Origin: Paenibacillus polymyxa M1 | GTDB taxonomy: Bacteria > Bacillota > Bacilli > Paenibacillales > Paenibacillaceae | Assembly (NCBI RefSeq): GCF_000237325.1 | Contig: NC_017543.1 | Coordinates: 302,577 to 366,576 of the forward strand | Length of the DNA stretch: 64,000 nucleotides | Reading direction: 5' to 3' | In this document: piece by piece, positions 9,640 through 19,296 of the stretch | How positions within the stretch are numbered: position 1 is the first letter of the stretch | How the letters are laid out: each line of letters opens with the position of its first letter | The notes under the pieces: model-generated | The model's database searches: none | The model's input: the letters and a program-made list of their open reading frames with translations, nothing else | Told to the model about the DNA's origin: nothing | Program-made: the position numbers and the translations under genes

Positions 9640-9781
9640 TTTGAATATTATGTTGTATTCTGTGCAGCTCCGCAGCGGCCACGGCCACGAGCAGAAGACC
9701 GAGCATGCGGAACACGGCTGCTCTTTCCGATTCCAATACAAAAGAATCCGTAAAATTTTTTGATAATTTATGAGAAAGCAT
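9640..9781 (-). pseudogene. GC-rich gene fragment
   Basis: On the minus strand a frame reads FVLESERAAVFRMLGLLLVAVAAAEL from about 9750 to 9670 and is much richer in GC than its neighbours. The surrounding frame loses sense on both sides, which fits a short piece of a foreign gene. A near-copy of the repeat TGAACAC(A/C)GTTTGAATA sits at its edge (9631-9647). The family is not recognised. Confidence 0.35.
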
Positions 9782-9944
9782 TTATTTGGTTGAATGAATA
9801 TCCAATATAAAACCTTCATTGAAGCAGTTGCTCTCAATCAACTGTTTTTTTATGCTCGCAATGTTGCAATTGTAATAAAATCTTATCCAACAGAATAAGA
9901 GCCTTACAAAAAGAGAAAGTTCTCATCAAATTATATTTAGTAAT

Positions 9945-10624
9945 TATAAAGGGGAACTATAATTATCATTTAGCAACCGTATTAGTTGGTCTTGATTGAT
10001 GAGGCTGACACCCACTTTTTTAGCGAGAACAGATGCCTGGGCGGTATAATAAGAGCTAGTTATAACATATGCTTCATTTCACTCATAAAATATTTTGCCC
10101 GTACAAACCTCCTGAACCGCAGTAACTCCAACTCGTTGAGAAGGAGAATAGCGCTTTGCTTGTACTGCAATTCTCCGTCTTCCTTGATACAAGATGAGAT
10201 CAACACCTTGATCTCCAGATCCCTTTGTCAATTCAACTTGATACCCCTTTCGTTCAAAAAGTTTTTTAAGGAAAAATTCAAATTCGAGACCTCCTAACTG
10301 ATCTATATCGGTTATTGTCATGTGATTTTCTCTGTCTTTAGATTCATTTTCTCTTGAAATAACAAAGGAGATAGCCTGTCTTATTGTCCATGTTAGATAC
10401 ATTCTATCATATCGTGCTAGTTCATCTTGTAATTCAAGGATCTCACTAGGCTCAATATTGTTATTTATTAATCTACTATGCGGTAAGCGACCAACAAATC
10501 TAATTACGATGGGATGTTTCGCAAGTTTACCAGCCTGTAGACGTTGGTTTAATGCCCAAACTAGCCCAACTATTAAAAAGCCTACGATAAGTGCTTTGAC
10601 CTCTATTCCTGCAATCAGATGCAA
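9945..10624 (-). pseudogene. membrane-anchored Mrr-like restriction nuclease, broken near the C-terminus
   Basis: The protein starts at TTG 10624, 8 nt after AAAGGAG. Residues about 5-25 form one membrane helix. The C-terminal part is an Mrr_cat (PD-D/ExK) domain: LGGLEFEFFLKKLFERKGYQVE, SGDQGVDLI with the catalytic Asp and AVQAKRYS with the QxK motif. The frame stops at TGA (10079-10081) just after AVQEVCTGKIFYE. Beyond it the same frame continues with family-like sequence (NEAYVITSSYYTAQASVLAK), and after a one-base loss in an A run near 10017 it reads VGVSLINQDQLIRLL. The core nuclease residues survive, but the normal C-terminal helices are cut off. Confidence 0.75.
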
Positions 10625-10766
10625 AATAGGTGCTCCTTTCACTTGAACTTAATAATAAAAGTCGAGTTTATTTGATGATTCTGATATAAACGCTCCTTTA
10701 CAATGAAATAATTATAGACTGTTAATCAAACAATCGTCCATATGAATTAACGTTATTGATTTCTTT

Positions 10767-10817
10767 TTGACAAGCGATATCGCTTATGATAAATTTATGA
10801 CAAGCGATATCGCTTGT
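10767..10817 (+). promoter_or_regulatory. promoter with two GCGATATCGC palindromes (topoisomerase gene)
   Basis: TTGACA (10767-10772), a 17-bp spacer and TAAATT (10790-10795) form a sigma-A-type promoter. The spacer contains AAGCGATATCGCTT (10772-10785). A second copy, extended to the perfect 18-bp palindrome ACAAGCGATATCGCTTGT (10800-10817), lies 30 bp downstream, next to TATAAT. A dimeric repressor bound at both sites would block the promoter. The same architecture recurs at 20479-20532. Confidence 0.8.
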
Positions 10818-10842
10818 TATAATAGTGATCGGAGGATGTTGT

Positions 10843-13098
10843 ATGCAATTAGTAAGAGAAGACTGGAAGCTATTTAGAAACATAGAAACTCTTTGCCAGA
10901 AGGCAGGAGTTCACCGGGAATTCATTCCTTTGTTAGTAGTGAAAGAATTGGTAGATAATTCATTAGATGCTACTGGGGATTGTAAGCTTGAACTTGTAGA
11001 CAATTATAGTTTCCGTGTATCTGACTATGGGATAGGAATAGATCCGGACTGGCTACATGAGTATTTTTCTATAAATCGTCCTATGATCTCTTCAAAATTA
11101 GTACGATTGCCAAGTCGTGGGGCGCTTGGAAATGGATTGAGAGTTGTCACTGGCGCTGTTATAGCAACGGGCGGAAGCCTCACTGTAACTACTAGAGGGA
11201 AAACCTATCATATATTGCCTCAAGATGATGGAACAAGTAAGGTCGAGTTTGTTAGAAATGATGATCATATGGGCACTTCAATTCTTGTAAAATTAGGTAT
11301 GCATGTTGACGAGGGAACACTTAATTGGGGAGAATTAGCAATAAATTTTTCTAGCAAAGGATCATTATATAATGGGCAATCTTCACCCCATTGGTACACT
11401 TCTGAAGCGTTTTTTGAACTAGTTAATGCGGCAGACATGCCTATTAAAAGCTTTGTTTCATTATTTGCAGGTGCCAAAATCTCAGAAAAAATAGTAAACC
11501 GTCTACATAATGATTTCAATGGATTACTTACAAGTACACAGCAATTAACTTTTGGTGATGCGGAACATATGCTAAGGTTGTTACGGGAAGCTATTAAACC
11601 ACCTTCTGCCAAGTCATTGGGTGAGGTCGGGGATTGTTACACAAACTTGGAGCATTTTAAAAAAGCAGGGGAGTTTTCAATAGAGTCTGCTCGTGGTCTA
11701 TATGATGCAAACATTCCAGTCGTTGTTGAGGCTTGGGTTGGCATAAAAAAAGGTGAACCAATGAACCTCCAATCTTCGATAACAATATGCGTTAATAAAT
11801 CGCCCGTGACGACAGATGTTAAAGTTGCAACTAAACAAGCTTCAACAATCATTTGGAGTGGTGGTTTGTATATTGACGTCAAATGTAGACCAGCCCAATT
11901 TTTTCTGAACATTATAACGCCATATATGCCAATAACAAGCGATGGAAAAGCTCCAGATTTTCGGCCATTGTCAAGTGTGATTGAAACGACGATAAAAAGG
12001 GCAGTATCAAAAGCCAAAAAACTGAATCAAATCGAAATTTCTGGTGGACTTACAGAAAGAGAAATTGTATTGAAAAATTTGCCTGCTGCAATAACAAAGA
12101 CGAGTGGGAATGGGAAGTTTATTTTTAGTCAACGGCAACTCTATTATGCGATCAGGCCATATATCATGGAAGCATTTAATGGTAAACAGCCGAATTACAA
12201 TTATTTTTGCTCCATTTTAACTCAATATGAAGCTGAACACGGGGATATTCCGTCAATGTATCGAGATCCACGAGGAACACTATATCATCCACATACTGGA
12301 GAAGAAATTCCACTTGGTACGATCGCCGTTCAAAATTACAATCGTCCAACATGGACATTTAATAAGATAATTTTTATAGAAAAAGAAGGTTATTTTGCGA
12401 GTTTACGAGATGTTGGATTTCCAGAAAAATATGACTGTGCTTTACTATCGTCCAAAGGTTATGCTTCAAGGGCGGTAAAAGATCTTTTCGATCTTCTAGG
12501 AGAAACAGAAGAAGAAATTCAATTCTTTTGTGTGCATGATGCCGACGCTGCGGGAACAAAAATTTTTGAAACTCTGCAGGAGGCCACACTTGCACGACCA
12601 GAGCGAAAAGTAAAGGTAATTAATCTAGGACTTGATCCAGAAGAGGCCATTGAATTAGGCTTACAAATCGAAACTTTTCAAAATGATAGTAGACGTCCAG
12701 TGGCCGATTATCTTTCTTGGGAGTGGAAGGAATGGTTGCAATACAATCGCGTAGAGCTAAACTCTATGACAACGCCGGAATTTATAAAATGGCTGGAGAA
12801 TAAAATGAAACATCAAGGTGTTGGCAAAGTTATTCCTACAGACGAGGTTCTTGCAAAGGAATTCCAAGATAGAGCAGAGCAGGAAATTCGAAATCAGGTA
12901 ATGAATAATATCTTGGCTCAGAATTATTATGAGGAAAAAGTGGATCTTGAGTTAACGAAATGGAAAGGAAAAATCAATCTGGTTAACACAGATATTAGAG
13001 AGAAAGTGAGCGATAAATTGGTGATAAATCCTTTACATCGCTGGGATGCTCCTATCAAGCAAATGGCACATGATATAATATACCGTGGTGATATATAA
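10843..13098 (+). CDS. single-chain type IIB DNA topoisomerase (Topo VIII-like)
   Basis: 751-residue fusion of a TopoVIB-like ATPase and a TopoVIA/Spo11-like cleavage subunit. The GHKL ATPase has the N box VVKELVDNSLDA (E35, N39), the G1 box DYGIGID (61-67) and the G2 box SRGALGNGLR (91-100). The Spo11-type winged helix carries SQRQLYY (S429-Y435), where one Tyr should be the DNA-cleaving residue. The Toprim domain has IFIEKEG (E513/E515) and HDADAAG (D566, D568). Fused enzymes of this kind are known as topoisomerase VIII, reported from mobile elements including Paenibacillus ones. The start is ATG 10843 after GGAGG. Transcription should depend on the double-palindrome promoter upstream. All key residues look intact. 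Confidence 0.88.
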   Translation: MQLVREDWKLFRNIETLCQKAGVHREFIPLLVVKELVDNSLDATGDCKLELVDNYSFRVSDYGIGIDPDWLHEYFSINRPMISSKLVRLPSRGALGNGLRVVTGAVIATGGSLTVTTRGKTYHILPQDDGTSKVEFVRNDDHMGTSILVKLGMHVDEGTLNWGELAINFSSKGSLYNGQSSPHWYTSEAFFELVNAADMPIKSFVSLFAGAKISEKIVNRLHNDFNGLLTSTQQLTFGDAEHMLRLLREAIKPPSAKSLGEVGDCYTNLEHFKKAGEFSIESARGLYDANIPVVVEAWVGIKKGEPMNLQSSITICVNKSPVTTDVKVATKQASTIIWSGGLYIDVKCRPAQFFLNIITPYMPITSDGKAPDFRPLSSVIETTIKRAVSKAKKLNQIEISGGLTEREIVLKNLPAAITKTSGNGKFIFSQRQLYYAIRPYIMEAFNGKQPNYNYFCSILTQYEAEHGDIPSMYRDPRGTLYHPHTGEEIPLGTIAVQNYNRPTWTFNKIIFIEKEGYFASLRDVGFPEKYDCALLSSKGYASRAVKDLFDLLGETEEEIQFFCVHDADAAGTKIFETLQEATLARPERKVKVINLGLDPEEAIELGLQIETFQNDSRRPVADYLSWEWKEWLQYNRVELNSMTTPEFIKWLENKMKHQGVGKVIPTDEVLAKEFQDRAEQEIRNQVMNNILAQNYYEEKVDLELTKWKGKINLVNTDIREKVSDKLVINPLHRWDAPIKQMAHDIIYRGDI

Positions 13099-13131
13099 CT
13101 CACTGGGTTTTTATACTATTTCTAGACAACC

Positions 13132-13149
13132 ATAAGCACAATCGCTTAT
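13132..13149 (+). promoter_or_regulatory. related palindrome before the tandem-HTH gene
   Basis: ATAAGC-ACAATC-GCTTAT shares the outer arms of the topoisomerase operators (AAGC...GCTT) but not the GATATC centre. It lies 35 bp before the ATG at 13184, so the same regulator might act here with lower affinity. Confidence 0.4.
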
Positions 13150-13183
13150 ATTTAGAGAAAGTATAAGAATTTAAGGTGACGAA

Positions 13184-13729
13184 ATGAACCCTTTAAAACT
13201 AATAATGGACATAAAAGAGGCCTCAGAAAAGTGGGGCCTTAAGCCTTCTTATATAAAAGACTTATGCCGATTGAAGCTTGAGCATGAGGGGAAGGCAATA
13301 AAATTGGGTAATACTTGGGTTCTGATTAAAAATCAACCGAACCCGAGCCAACCTGATCATCCAAAGAACTGGCGAGCGCAGAGATTAAAGAAGATAGTTG
13401 CTAATCAAGAACAGATCGAAGTAGAAATAAACACTATTAATTCATGGAAACTAAACCCTTTAAAACAGATAATGGACATAAAAGAGGCCTCAGAAAAGTG
13501 GGGCCTTAAGCCTTCTTATATAAAGGACTTATGTCGGTTGAAACTTGAGCAAGAAGAAAAGGCAGTAAAAATGGGGAGCATTTGGGTTCTGATTAAAAAT
13601 CAGCCGAATCCTGGCCAGCCTGATCACCCAAAAAATTGGAGAGCAAAGAAAAACATGAATGAAGGACGACAAAATCATGGGGAAATTAAATTCAAATCAA
13701 ATAGAAAGATTAGCAGTAGATGCAGTTAA
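13184..13729 (+). CDS. tandem-duplicated helix-turn-helix protein
   Basis: 181 residues built from two near-identical copies of an about 65-residue unit (about 4-67 and 93-156), which gives an exact in-frame 267-bp repeat. Each unit reads IMDIKEASEKWGLKPSYIKDLC, then a GKAIKLGNTWVLIKNQPNP wing-like segment, then the end DHPKNWRA. This resembles excisionase-type or HTH_59-type DNA-binding domains. The same domain forms the C-terminus of the protein at 23546-23959. Two linked domains could bind two half-sites. It follows the topoisomerase by 85 bp. The end of the frame overlaps the next gene by 53 bp. It is a candidate regulator of the local palindromes, but that is inference. Confidence 0.65.
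   Translation: MNPLKLIMDIKEASEKWGLKPSYIKDLCRLKLEHEGKAIKLGNTWVLIKNQPNPSQPDHPKNWRAQRLKKIVANQEQIEVEINTINSWKLNPLKQIMDIKEASEKWGLKPSYIKDLCRLKLEQEEKAVKMGSIWVLIKNQPNPGQPDHPKNWRAKKNMNEGRQNHGEIKFKSNRKISSRCS
13187..13646 (+). repeat. in-frame tandem duplication (267-bp period)
   Basis: Copies start at 13187 and 13454. They share long identical stretches such as GACATAAAAGAGGCCTCAG and GTGGGGCCTTAAGCCTTC, with scattered third-position changes, so the duplication is not brand new. Confidence 0.85.
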
Positions 13730-15520
13730 AACTGAGTCAAACCGCCCATATTCAGGGCTTGTTGCGGATATTAAAGAAGGAGATAAAGGAGTCTCGTTCG
13801 ATGGTGATATAACTGTTTTTATAGACCACACGGAAAAGGTAGAAGCTTTTTTAGGAAAAGTACAAGTTCAGATCAAAGGTAAGGAAGTATCTCGATTGTC
13901 TGGGAATACTCGTACATTTCCACTTTCATTAAAGCACATTAAAAACTATTATAAACAGAGCGGTGTGCTCTTTTTTGTTGTTGAATTGAATCTAGATAAT
14001 TCTGGGAACATGAATTCTAAGATTTTTTATAAACAATTGCTTCCTCAAGAATTGTCTAACATCATTAGATTATATGACCAAAAGAAAAAGCAAGGATCTA
14101 AATCTATTGAACTTCGTGCTCTGGAGGAAAGTGATTTAAGAACTATTTGTGTAAGGTTTCTTAATGAACAACAAAAACAACCTTTAAATTTAGTAGAACG
14201 AGATAGGTCTAACAGTATTCCATACCAAGAATATGAGCTTAGAAGCCTAACGTTTAATCCTGATAACCATTCGACCAGTAATGTTTATGAACATGACTTT
14301 TTTTATACGGAAAAGATGAGACCTATAATATCCTAGTCCCTTTGCAATTAGGAAGAATTCAAAAGATAGGAGCTCAAAACCAGGAGATCTTAACAGTATC
14401 CGGTGATACATACCAATTTAATGTGAAAACAACTGAAGATGAAGAATGTATTACTCGCAACTTTGAAGATACTTTAATCTTAACCCATAAGCGCGGAACA
14501 AAAAAGCTAACCTTTAATCTAACTAATTTCAAATCACTTACATTGCAACTAAAAACATTAAAGTTTATGAAAAGTATTCTTTTAAGCCTTGAAGTACCGT
14601 GGGATGGCGAGAAAAGGGGATTTGTGAATGGATCAGATATTGAAGAGTATGTAAAAAATATAGATGAACGATATAAGTTAATGCTTGATGTACAAAAAGT
14701 TTTTATTGATTTAAACATTCCAGAAGATACTTTAATTGAACAAAGAGAACAAAACGAAGATATATTTGATCAGTTAAAATATTTAGTTGACTTTTATTTG
14801 TATAACAAAATTGAAAAATTAAACATCCCCAATAGACATGCTTCGACTTTTTTTAATTATAAAATAGGTAATAAGATGGTTGTATTGTATTATTGCCATA
14901 CTAAAAAGAAAAAGATAGTAAACCTTTTTGCTAAAGAGGTTTTCAATGAGATTTTTTCAACAACTGTCATTACAAATAACATCACAAAAGAGTCGGCTCC
15001 ACATAGTCCCTATGTATTATTAGATTTAGAATCGCTTGCATATTCTTTAAATATTAATTTTGATATCGTTAAGGAATCATTTAATCATTTTGATCCTTTT
15101 TTAATTGAACTTGCAAGTGAAGTGACAAACAGATTTTATCTAAACTGTATTAGAGCGTTTGATCTCACAAACAAAGTTGACTATTTAGATGTCGCAGAAT
15201 TTGTACTAAAAAAATATCACGAAAGCGCAACGTACAAACCTAAATCTCTTGAAGAAGCTATAGTTACAATTAATGAAATGCAAATTCGGGAAAGAAAAAC
15301 AAATAAACTAAGTGAAAGTGATCTTGCTTTATTAATAGATTTAAAATTTCAATTTGATTTTATTAATTATACGAGTCTTCATTTTAGTGTAAATGTTTTA
15401 TTGAAAAATAAGCAGGAGGCAAACTATTCATATAAAAAGCTAGAAAAAAATGTCCAAGATTCGTTTAGAGAGTATCCTATTTATTATTTATATGACCAAC
15501 TTTTAAAGGAAAATGATTAA
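13677..15520 (+). pseudogene. DUF4365-like nuclease-fold protein, one frameshift
   Basis: The first part (ATG 13677, about 219 codons) looks like a DUF4365 domain: RPYSGLVADIKEGDKGVSFDGDI, KVQVQIKGKE and LKHIKNYYKQSGVLFFVVEL, where the Asp and QxK-type residues suggest a PD-(D/E)xK fold. It stops at 14334. The frame shifted by one base reads FYTEK-DETYNILVPLQLGRIQKIG straight through and stays open to 15520, adding about 400 residues. One missing A in GGAAAAGATGAG (14309-14320) restores a single protein of about 615 residues. No clean programmed-slippage heptamer is seen, so mutation or a homopolymer sequencing error is likelier. It may be a restriction or defence factor; the C-terminal part is unrecognised. 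Confidence 0.7.
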
Positions 15521-15693
15521 CTTATACTTATTTAAAATTCAATTGATTTTTATTTATCATTTAAAAGTTATTTTAAAATTGATCCAAGGTATAGTGACAA
15601 TAAATCCAATGTAATGGTATTAAATTATGTGGTTTAGTCTTTAAAAGGATAAATGTGGTTCCTTACTAAATTTGTATTTGGATAAAAAAACTT

Positions 15694-16326
15694 ATGAACA
15701 AAAGAATATATATTGAAGGTGATAATGTGAGTTGGGAGATTGTGAAAGAAGATAGTAAACCCTGCCCGTGTGGGCTGGGTTTCGTATCAAGGATAGTAAA
15801 AGCGGATGACTGGAATAGAAGTGAGGAAAGGGTTAGTTTAAATTGCCTGGAATGTAATAAAAATTATGTAGAATACAGATACGATTATACTAGTTCAGGG
15901 ATGCTTGAGACTGCAATTTGCTGGGTTAAGAAAGAGGAATATGAAGTATTCTGCCGCTTGGAGAAAGAATTTAAAGAGATTGAGGGCAAAATAAATAATG
16001 AGATAAACGAATATTTATATATTAATTATTATCAATCTTGGATGGCATTATTTCATGATGTTCCCCGCAACAAAAAAGCAGTGTGGAATAAGTTGTATTA
16101 CTGGAATTTGATTCGCTATAGTTATTCAACTTTTTGTAAAAAAATTGGCACCCAGAGTTTAGATGACTGCCTTAAAAGTTATGTTTCGTATCCTCATAAG
16201 GATAAGCTTCAAAACATTTTAGGTGTTAGTGACGAAAATATTAAAGCTATGGCTTCCAGATTGAAGAGTGCACGTACTCAATATGGTGAAGCACGACGCA
16301 AAATGATACGAAATTCATTTCAATAA
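15694..16326 (+). CDS. hypothetical protein with N-terminal zinc ribbon
   Basis: 210 residues. CPCG at about 24-27 and CLEC at about 51-54 form a four-cysteine ribbon. The rest is charged and helical, with many Tyr and Trp, and ends in a basic helix. The ribosome site is weak, so a start further in is possible. It is separated from the DUF4365-like gene by 170 bp of AT-rich DNA. Family not recognised. Confidence 0.5.
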   Translation: MNKRIYIEGDNVSWEIVKEDSKPCPCGLGFVSRIVKADDWNRSEERVSLNCLECNKNYVEYRYDYTSSGMLETAICWVKKEEYEVFCRLEKEFKEIEGKINNEINEYLYINYYQSWMALFHDVPRNKKAVWNKLYYWNLIRYSYSTFCKKIGTQSLDDCLKSYVSYPHKDKLQNILGVSDENIKAMASRLKSARTQYGEARRKMIRNSFQ

Positions 16327-16679
16327 TTGTTATGAAGTTATTATAGTAAAAATGATAAATTATGTTTTCTGATTACTATGATCCAACATCATTTTTAAAC
16401 AATGTCGAGTCTCATAGAGTTTGTATGTGAGGGCGAAATTGTCGAGAACCCCTGTGGACTAGAAAGGCAGGCACGGTTCTAAAACCTTGAAAGGATCATA
16501 AAACGGAAAGTCTAAGTTTTATTCGACCCAAAAATCACATAACGTTAGAACTATTTATCATTCGTCGTAAATGGTAAACGAGCTTAATTACCTTTAACAG
16601 ACGATTAACACTAATTGTAGCCAAGCTACGAAATGTCTATATAGAGAAGGGTCATATTAGAGAGGAAACTGCTATTAAA
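16327..16679. other. intergenic region, nothing recognised
   Basis: No ORF with a ribosome site. A short GC-richer part (16430-16500) could fold locally but matches no RNA class I know. Confidence 0.3.
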
Positions 16680-17546
16680 ATGAAACTTGAATACGATATT
16701 ACAACTTATGAGAATAGTCTATTTTCACTTAGCCAATTTACAAAACAGGGTAAAGGAGATATCGAAGACTATATTTTGCTTAATTCACACGAGTTTTCTG
16801 CAGATCACTTTCTCAAAGAATTTCAGATCGATGAAAGTAATCTACTTGAAAATGATTTATGGCTAACTTCTCTTCATGTGACCACCAATAACGATAATTG
16901 TACTTCTCTAAAAAAATACGGCTTGATAAATCTTCAACAAGCAATTTCTTTGGATACGCCTTTCAAGCATTATTTGAAGGAATTTGGGATAACGTTTGAT
17001 TTAATACAAAGAAGCTTTAATTATAAAAGTAATACATATGATATTAGTCGTGAATTTAACGCATTTTCGACTGATACTAATGAGCTACAACTTCAAAACA
17101 TCGCTTATAAACTATATGAAGATCACCAAGTAAACGGCTTTTTCTCTTATGATAATGTGCTAACTTACGGTGGTTATGTTAACAAAAGACCGGAATTCTT
17201 ATTAAACTTATCTATTTTACTTAAATTACCCAATTTGGTTTACAATTGGGAAAGAAATAATAAATGCTACGTAATCAAGTTTATTGTTCCTATAAACGAT
17301 TACATAGATTGGACTTTTATAAATAAGTCAGAGCTCTTATATTTAGATCAAGAAGAAATCGATATTACGAAAAGAAAATGGCTGATAAACGAGACGCTAT
17401 CAAATATTTATGAGGGATTTTTTCACCAAACTCTAAGGGATATTTACTCATATCTTCGACCAAATTTAAATATACCATCTTCAAATTTCGTAAAAATTTA
17501 CACTGAGGATGAGTATTTGAAAGCTTATAGCTACAAGAAAACATAA
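16680..17546 (+). CDS. hypothetical protein, possibly ADP-ribosyltransferase-like
   Basis: 288 residues, soluble. The segment LTSLHVTTNNDNCTSLKKYG (about residues 61-80) resembles the H-x-T ... N ... KxxGL signature at the start of DarT/PARP-like ADP-ribosyltransferase folds. Later parts (YDISREFNAF, YGGYVNKRPEFLLNL) are not assigned. The fold call is a weak motif-based inference. It stands alone between non-coding stretches. Confidence 0.45.
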   Translation: MKLEYDITTYENSLFSLSQFTKQGKGDIEDYILLNSHEFSADHFLKEFQIDESNLLENDLWLTSLHVTTNNDNCTSLKKYGLINLQQAISLDTPFKHYLKEFGITFDLIQRSFNYKSNTYDISREFNAFSTDTNELQLQNIAYKLYEDHQVNGFFSYDNVLTYGGYVNKRPEFLLNLSILLKLPNLVYNWERNNKCYVIKFIVPINDYIDWTFINKSELLYLDQEEIDITKRKWLINETLSNIYEGFFHQTLRDIYSYLRPNLNIPSSNFVKIYTEDEYLKAYSYKKT

Positions 17547-18165
17547 TCTTGAATTTGAATGGGGTTAATTTTCAAATTAGTTCAACCAGTGGAGGGGGAG
17601 GACTTGATTTGAGGCAACAACAGAAGAGTAAACATAATTTCTGTTAGTTTAGGACGTTCGGAAAGAATGTAGCGCAGTGTTCTTTTTGAAGCCATCTAGG
17701 CTTTATAACAAATTAATTAGTCTTTTGATCAACATAAAGTAGCTTATACTTAAGAAAGTATCAGCTGCTGCTTAAGAAGTTGCACTTATCCTAACTTAAT
17801 GTGCAAACTCTCCTGTAACACCTTTACGTGTGTCTTTACATAGAACCAGCACTATTTTATAATCAGGACATAACTAATTTATCTTTGAGCAGTGTCATGC
17901 GACTTAACTGCTACTGTATCTCGTAACATACACTTTTCTTAAGTGCAAAACTGTAATCTATTACAGAATTTTTTTGCATTTCGGGAAAGTGTTTTTTTTT
18001 TTTTCAATTATCCATTTTTTAAATTAATGGCCGGATATCGTTCTTTCAAAAACAATCAAAGCCATGTTGGCTTTACTTAATATCAAATGAAGGGAGCGTG
18101 AGGTATCATGTAAGGTAGGAAGTATTTCACAATGATTCAATAGAGAGAATATCGAGGTGAAAGAA
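17547..18165. other. 618-bp ORF-poor region
   Basis: No credible gene. AT-rich DNA includes a long T run near 17990-18005, short complementary segments near 17740-17790 and 17930-17980, and a GAGGTGA site just before the next gene. It may hold the long leader of the 18.2-kb operon. Confidence 0.3.
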
Positions 18166-19296
18166 ATGGTAGTTAAACAAGTTAAAGCGAATTATCACAG
18201 TTACCTAAACGAGATTAAAGTTACACTTGACCCAGTTCTTACTACAATGAGAACCCAATCTGGACAGTCTTGGCGTCTAAATGCTTGGCTAGGACCGATT
18301 AAAGTCTTTTTCGGCTATTTCAGGTATATGAATGTTTTAAAAGCTGTAAAGTGGGCATCATTGCCGATCATTGGTCCTGTCATTGCTGGTTTGGTTGCGG
18401 GTAACTATGGTCATTGGCCAATCTGGTTGTGTATTGTCGGAACATTGCTTTTAGTCCTCATGTTTTACTATCTATATGTCCGCTCTTACATAGAAAGGAT
18501 GGCAACAATCGGTCAACCAGAATTTCATGTTGAAGCATATAAGTCAAGACGTCCAAAGGAATATGAAAAAACTTGGGCGCAGTTTGTTAACAAAAGCGAT
18601 TTCACTTTTGAAGGTTTGTATGACATCGTAAACGCAGTGTTCAGCCAAAATAACAGCGATCCGTCGAGCGTAGCATATATTGCTGCTTATTCAAAAAGTC
18701 AGCATGACTTTATGCAGAATACTATTAGTGAACTAAAATTCACAATTGACGAAAAGGAAGAGGCCATTAGGTGGCTAGAAGAAGAATTAGTTAAATCTGA
18801 AAATGCTGTATCTTACCTTATTGGAATCATTAAGAAAGTGAATGAGAATCTATATCGGTATATTAACGATAGATTCAGCCTTACGGACATGGATTTCGTT
18901 TGCGGCTTCTCACTCTACCGCAAAGAAGGGAATACACTCAAACTAATTTTAGACAAGGGTACTTCAGGAAATAGCCGTGACCTCAATTTGGACACCGATG
19001 TAAATTTTGCAGCCGTTGTTGCTGCGAAAGATGATAGGGAGCAAGCCCATCATAATAAACCCTATCCAGAAAGAAATATTGTGGCTTTTCGAATGACCAT
19101 GCTGGAAGGGGAAATCTGGGTGTGGTGTTTTCACTTCGATGATGATGACGAACGTTCCTTGTCTCTGTTACTAGGAAATGATATAATAGAGTCAAGACAG
19201 ATTCGTAGAGTTATGCATGTTTTCTGCTTAACTCTTCAAAAACGACAACGACTCATTTCTGAAAAGGAGGTTGGCCAAGATGTCGAAGCAAATTAG
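18166..19296 (+). CDS. membrane protein with coiled coil and possible GAF-like sensor domain
   Basis: 376 residues; ATG 18166 follows GAGGTGA. Two hydrophobic segments lie at about 62-85 and 88-109. Next comes a charged helical stretch (ELKFTIDEKEEAIRWLEEEL) likely to form a coiled coil. The C-terminal third alternates strands and helices (FVCGFSLYRKEGNTLKLIL, NIVAFRMTMLEGEIWVWCFHF) in a way that recalls GAF or PAS sensor domains, but I see no signature residues. The 3' end overlaps the next small gene by 17 bp, so the two are likely co-translated. It may be a signalling membrane protein of unknown ligand. Confidence 0.6.
   Translation: MVVKQVKANYHSYLNEIKVTLDPVLTTMRTQSGQSWRLNAWLGPIKVFFGYFRYMNVLKAVKWASLPIIGPVIAGLVAGNYGHWPIWLCIVGTLLLVLMFYYLYVRSYIERMATIGQPEFHVEAYKSRRPKEYEKTWAQFVNKSDFTFEGLYDIVNAVFSQNNSDPSSVAYIAAYSKSQHDFMQNTISELKFTIDEKEEAIRWLEEELVKSENAVSYLIGIIKKVNENLYRYINDRFSLTDMDFVCGFSLYRKEGNTLKLILDKGTSGNSRDLNLDTDVNFAAVVAAKDDREQAHHNKPYPERNIVAFRMTMLEGEIWVWCFHFDDDDERSLSLLLGNDIIESRQIRRVMHVFCLTLQKRQRLISEKEVGQDVEAN

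Noticed and set aside
14300..14345. Programmed -1 frameshift in the DUF4365-like gene
   Set aside because: The sequence at the junction (GGAAAAGATGAG) does not form an XXXYYYZ heptamer and no strong downstream pseudoknot is obvious. A one-base loss is simpler.
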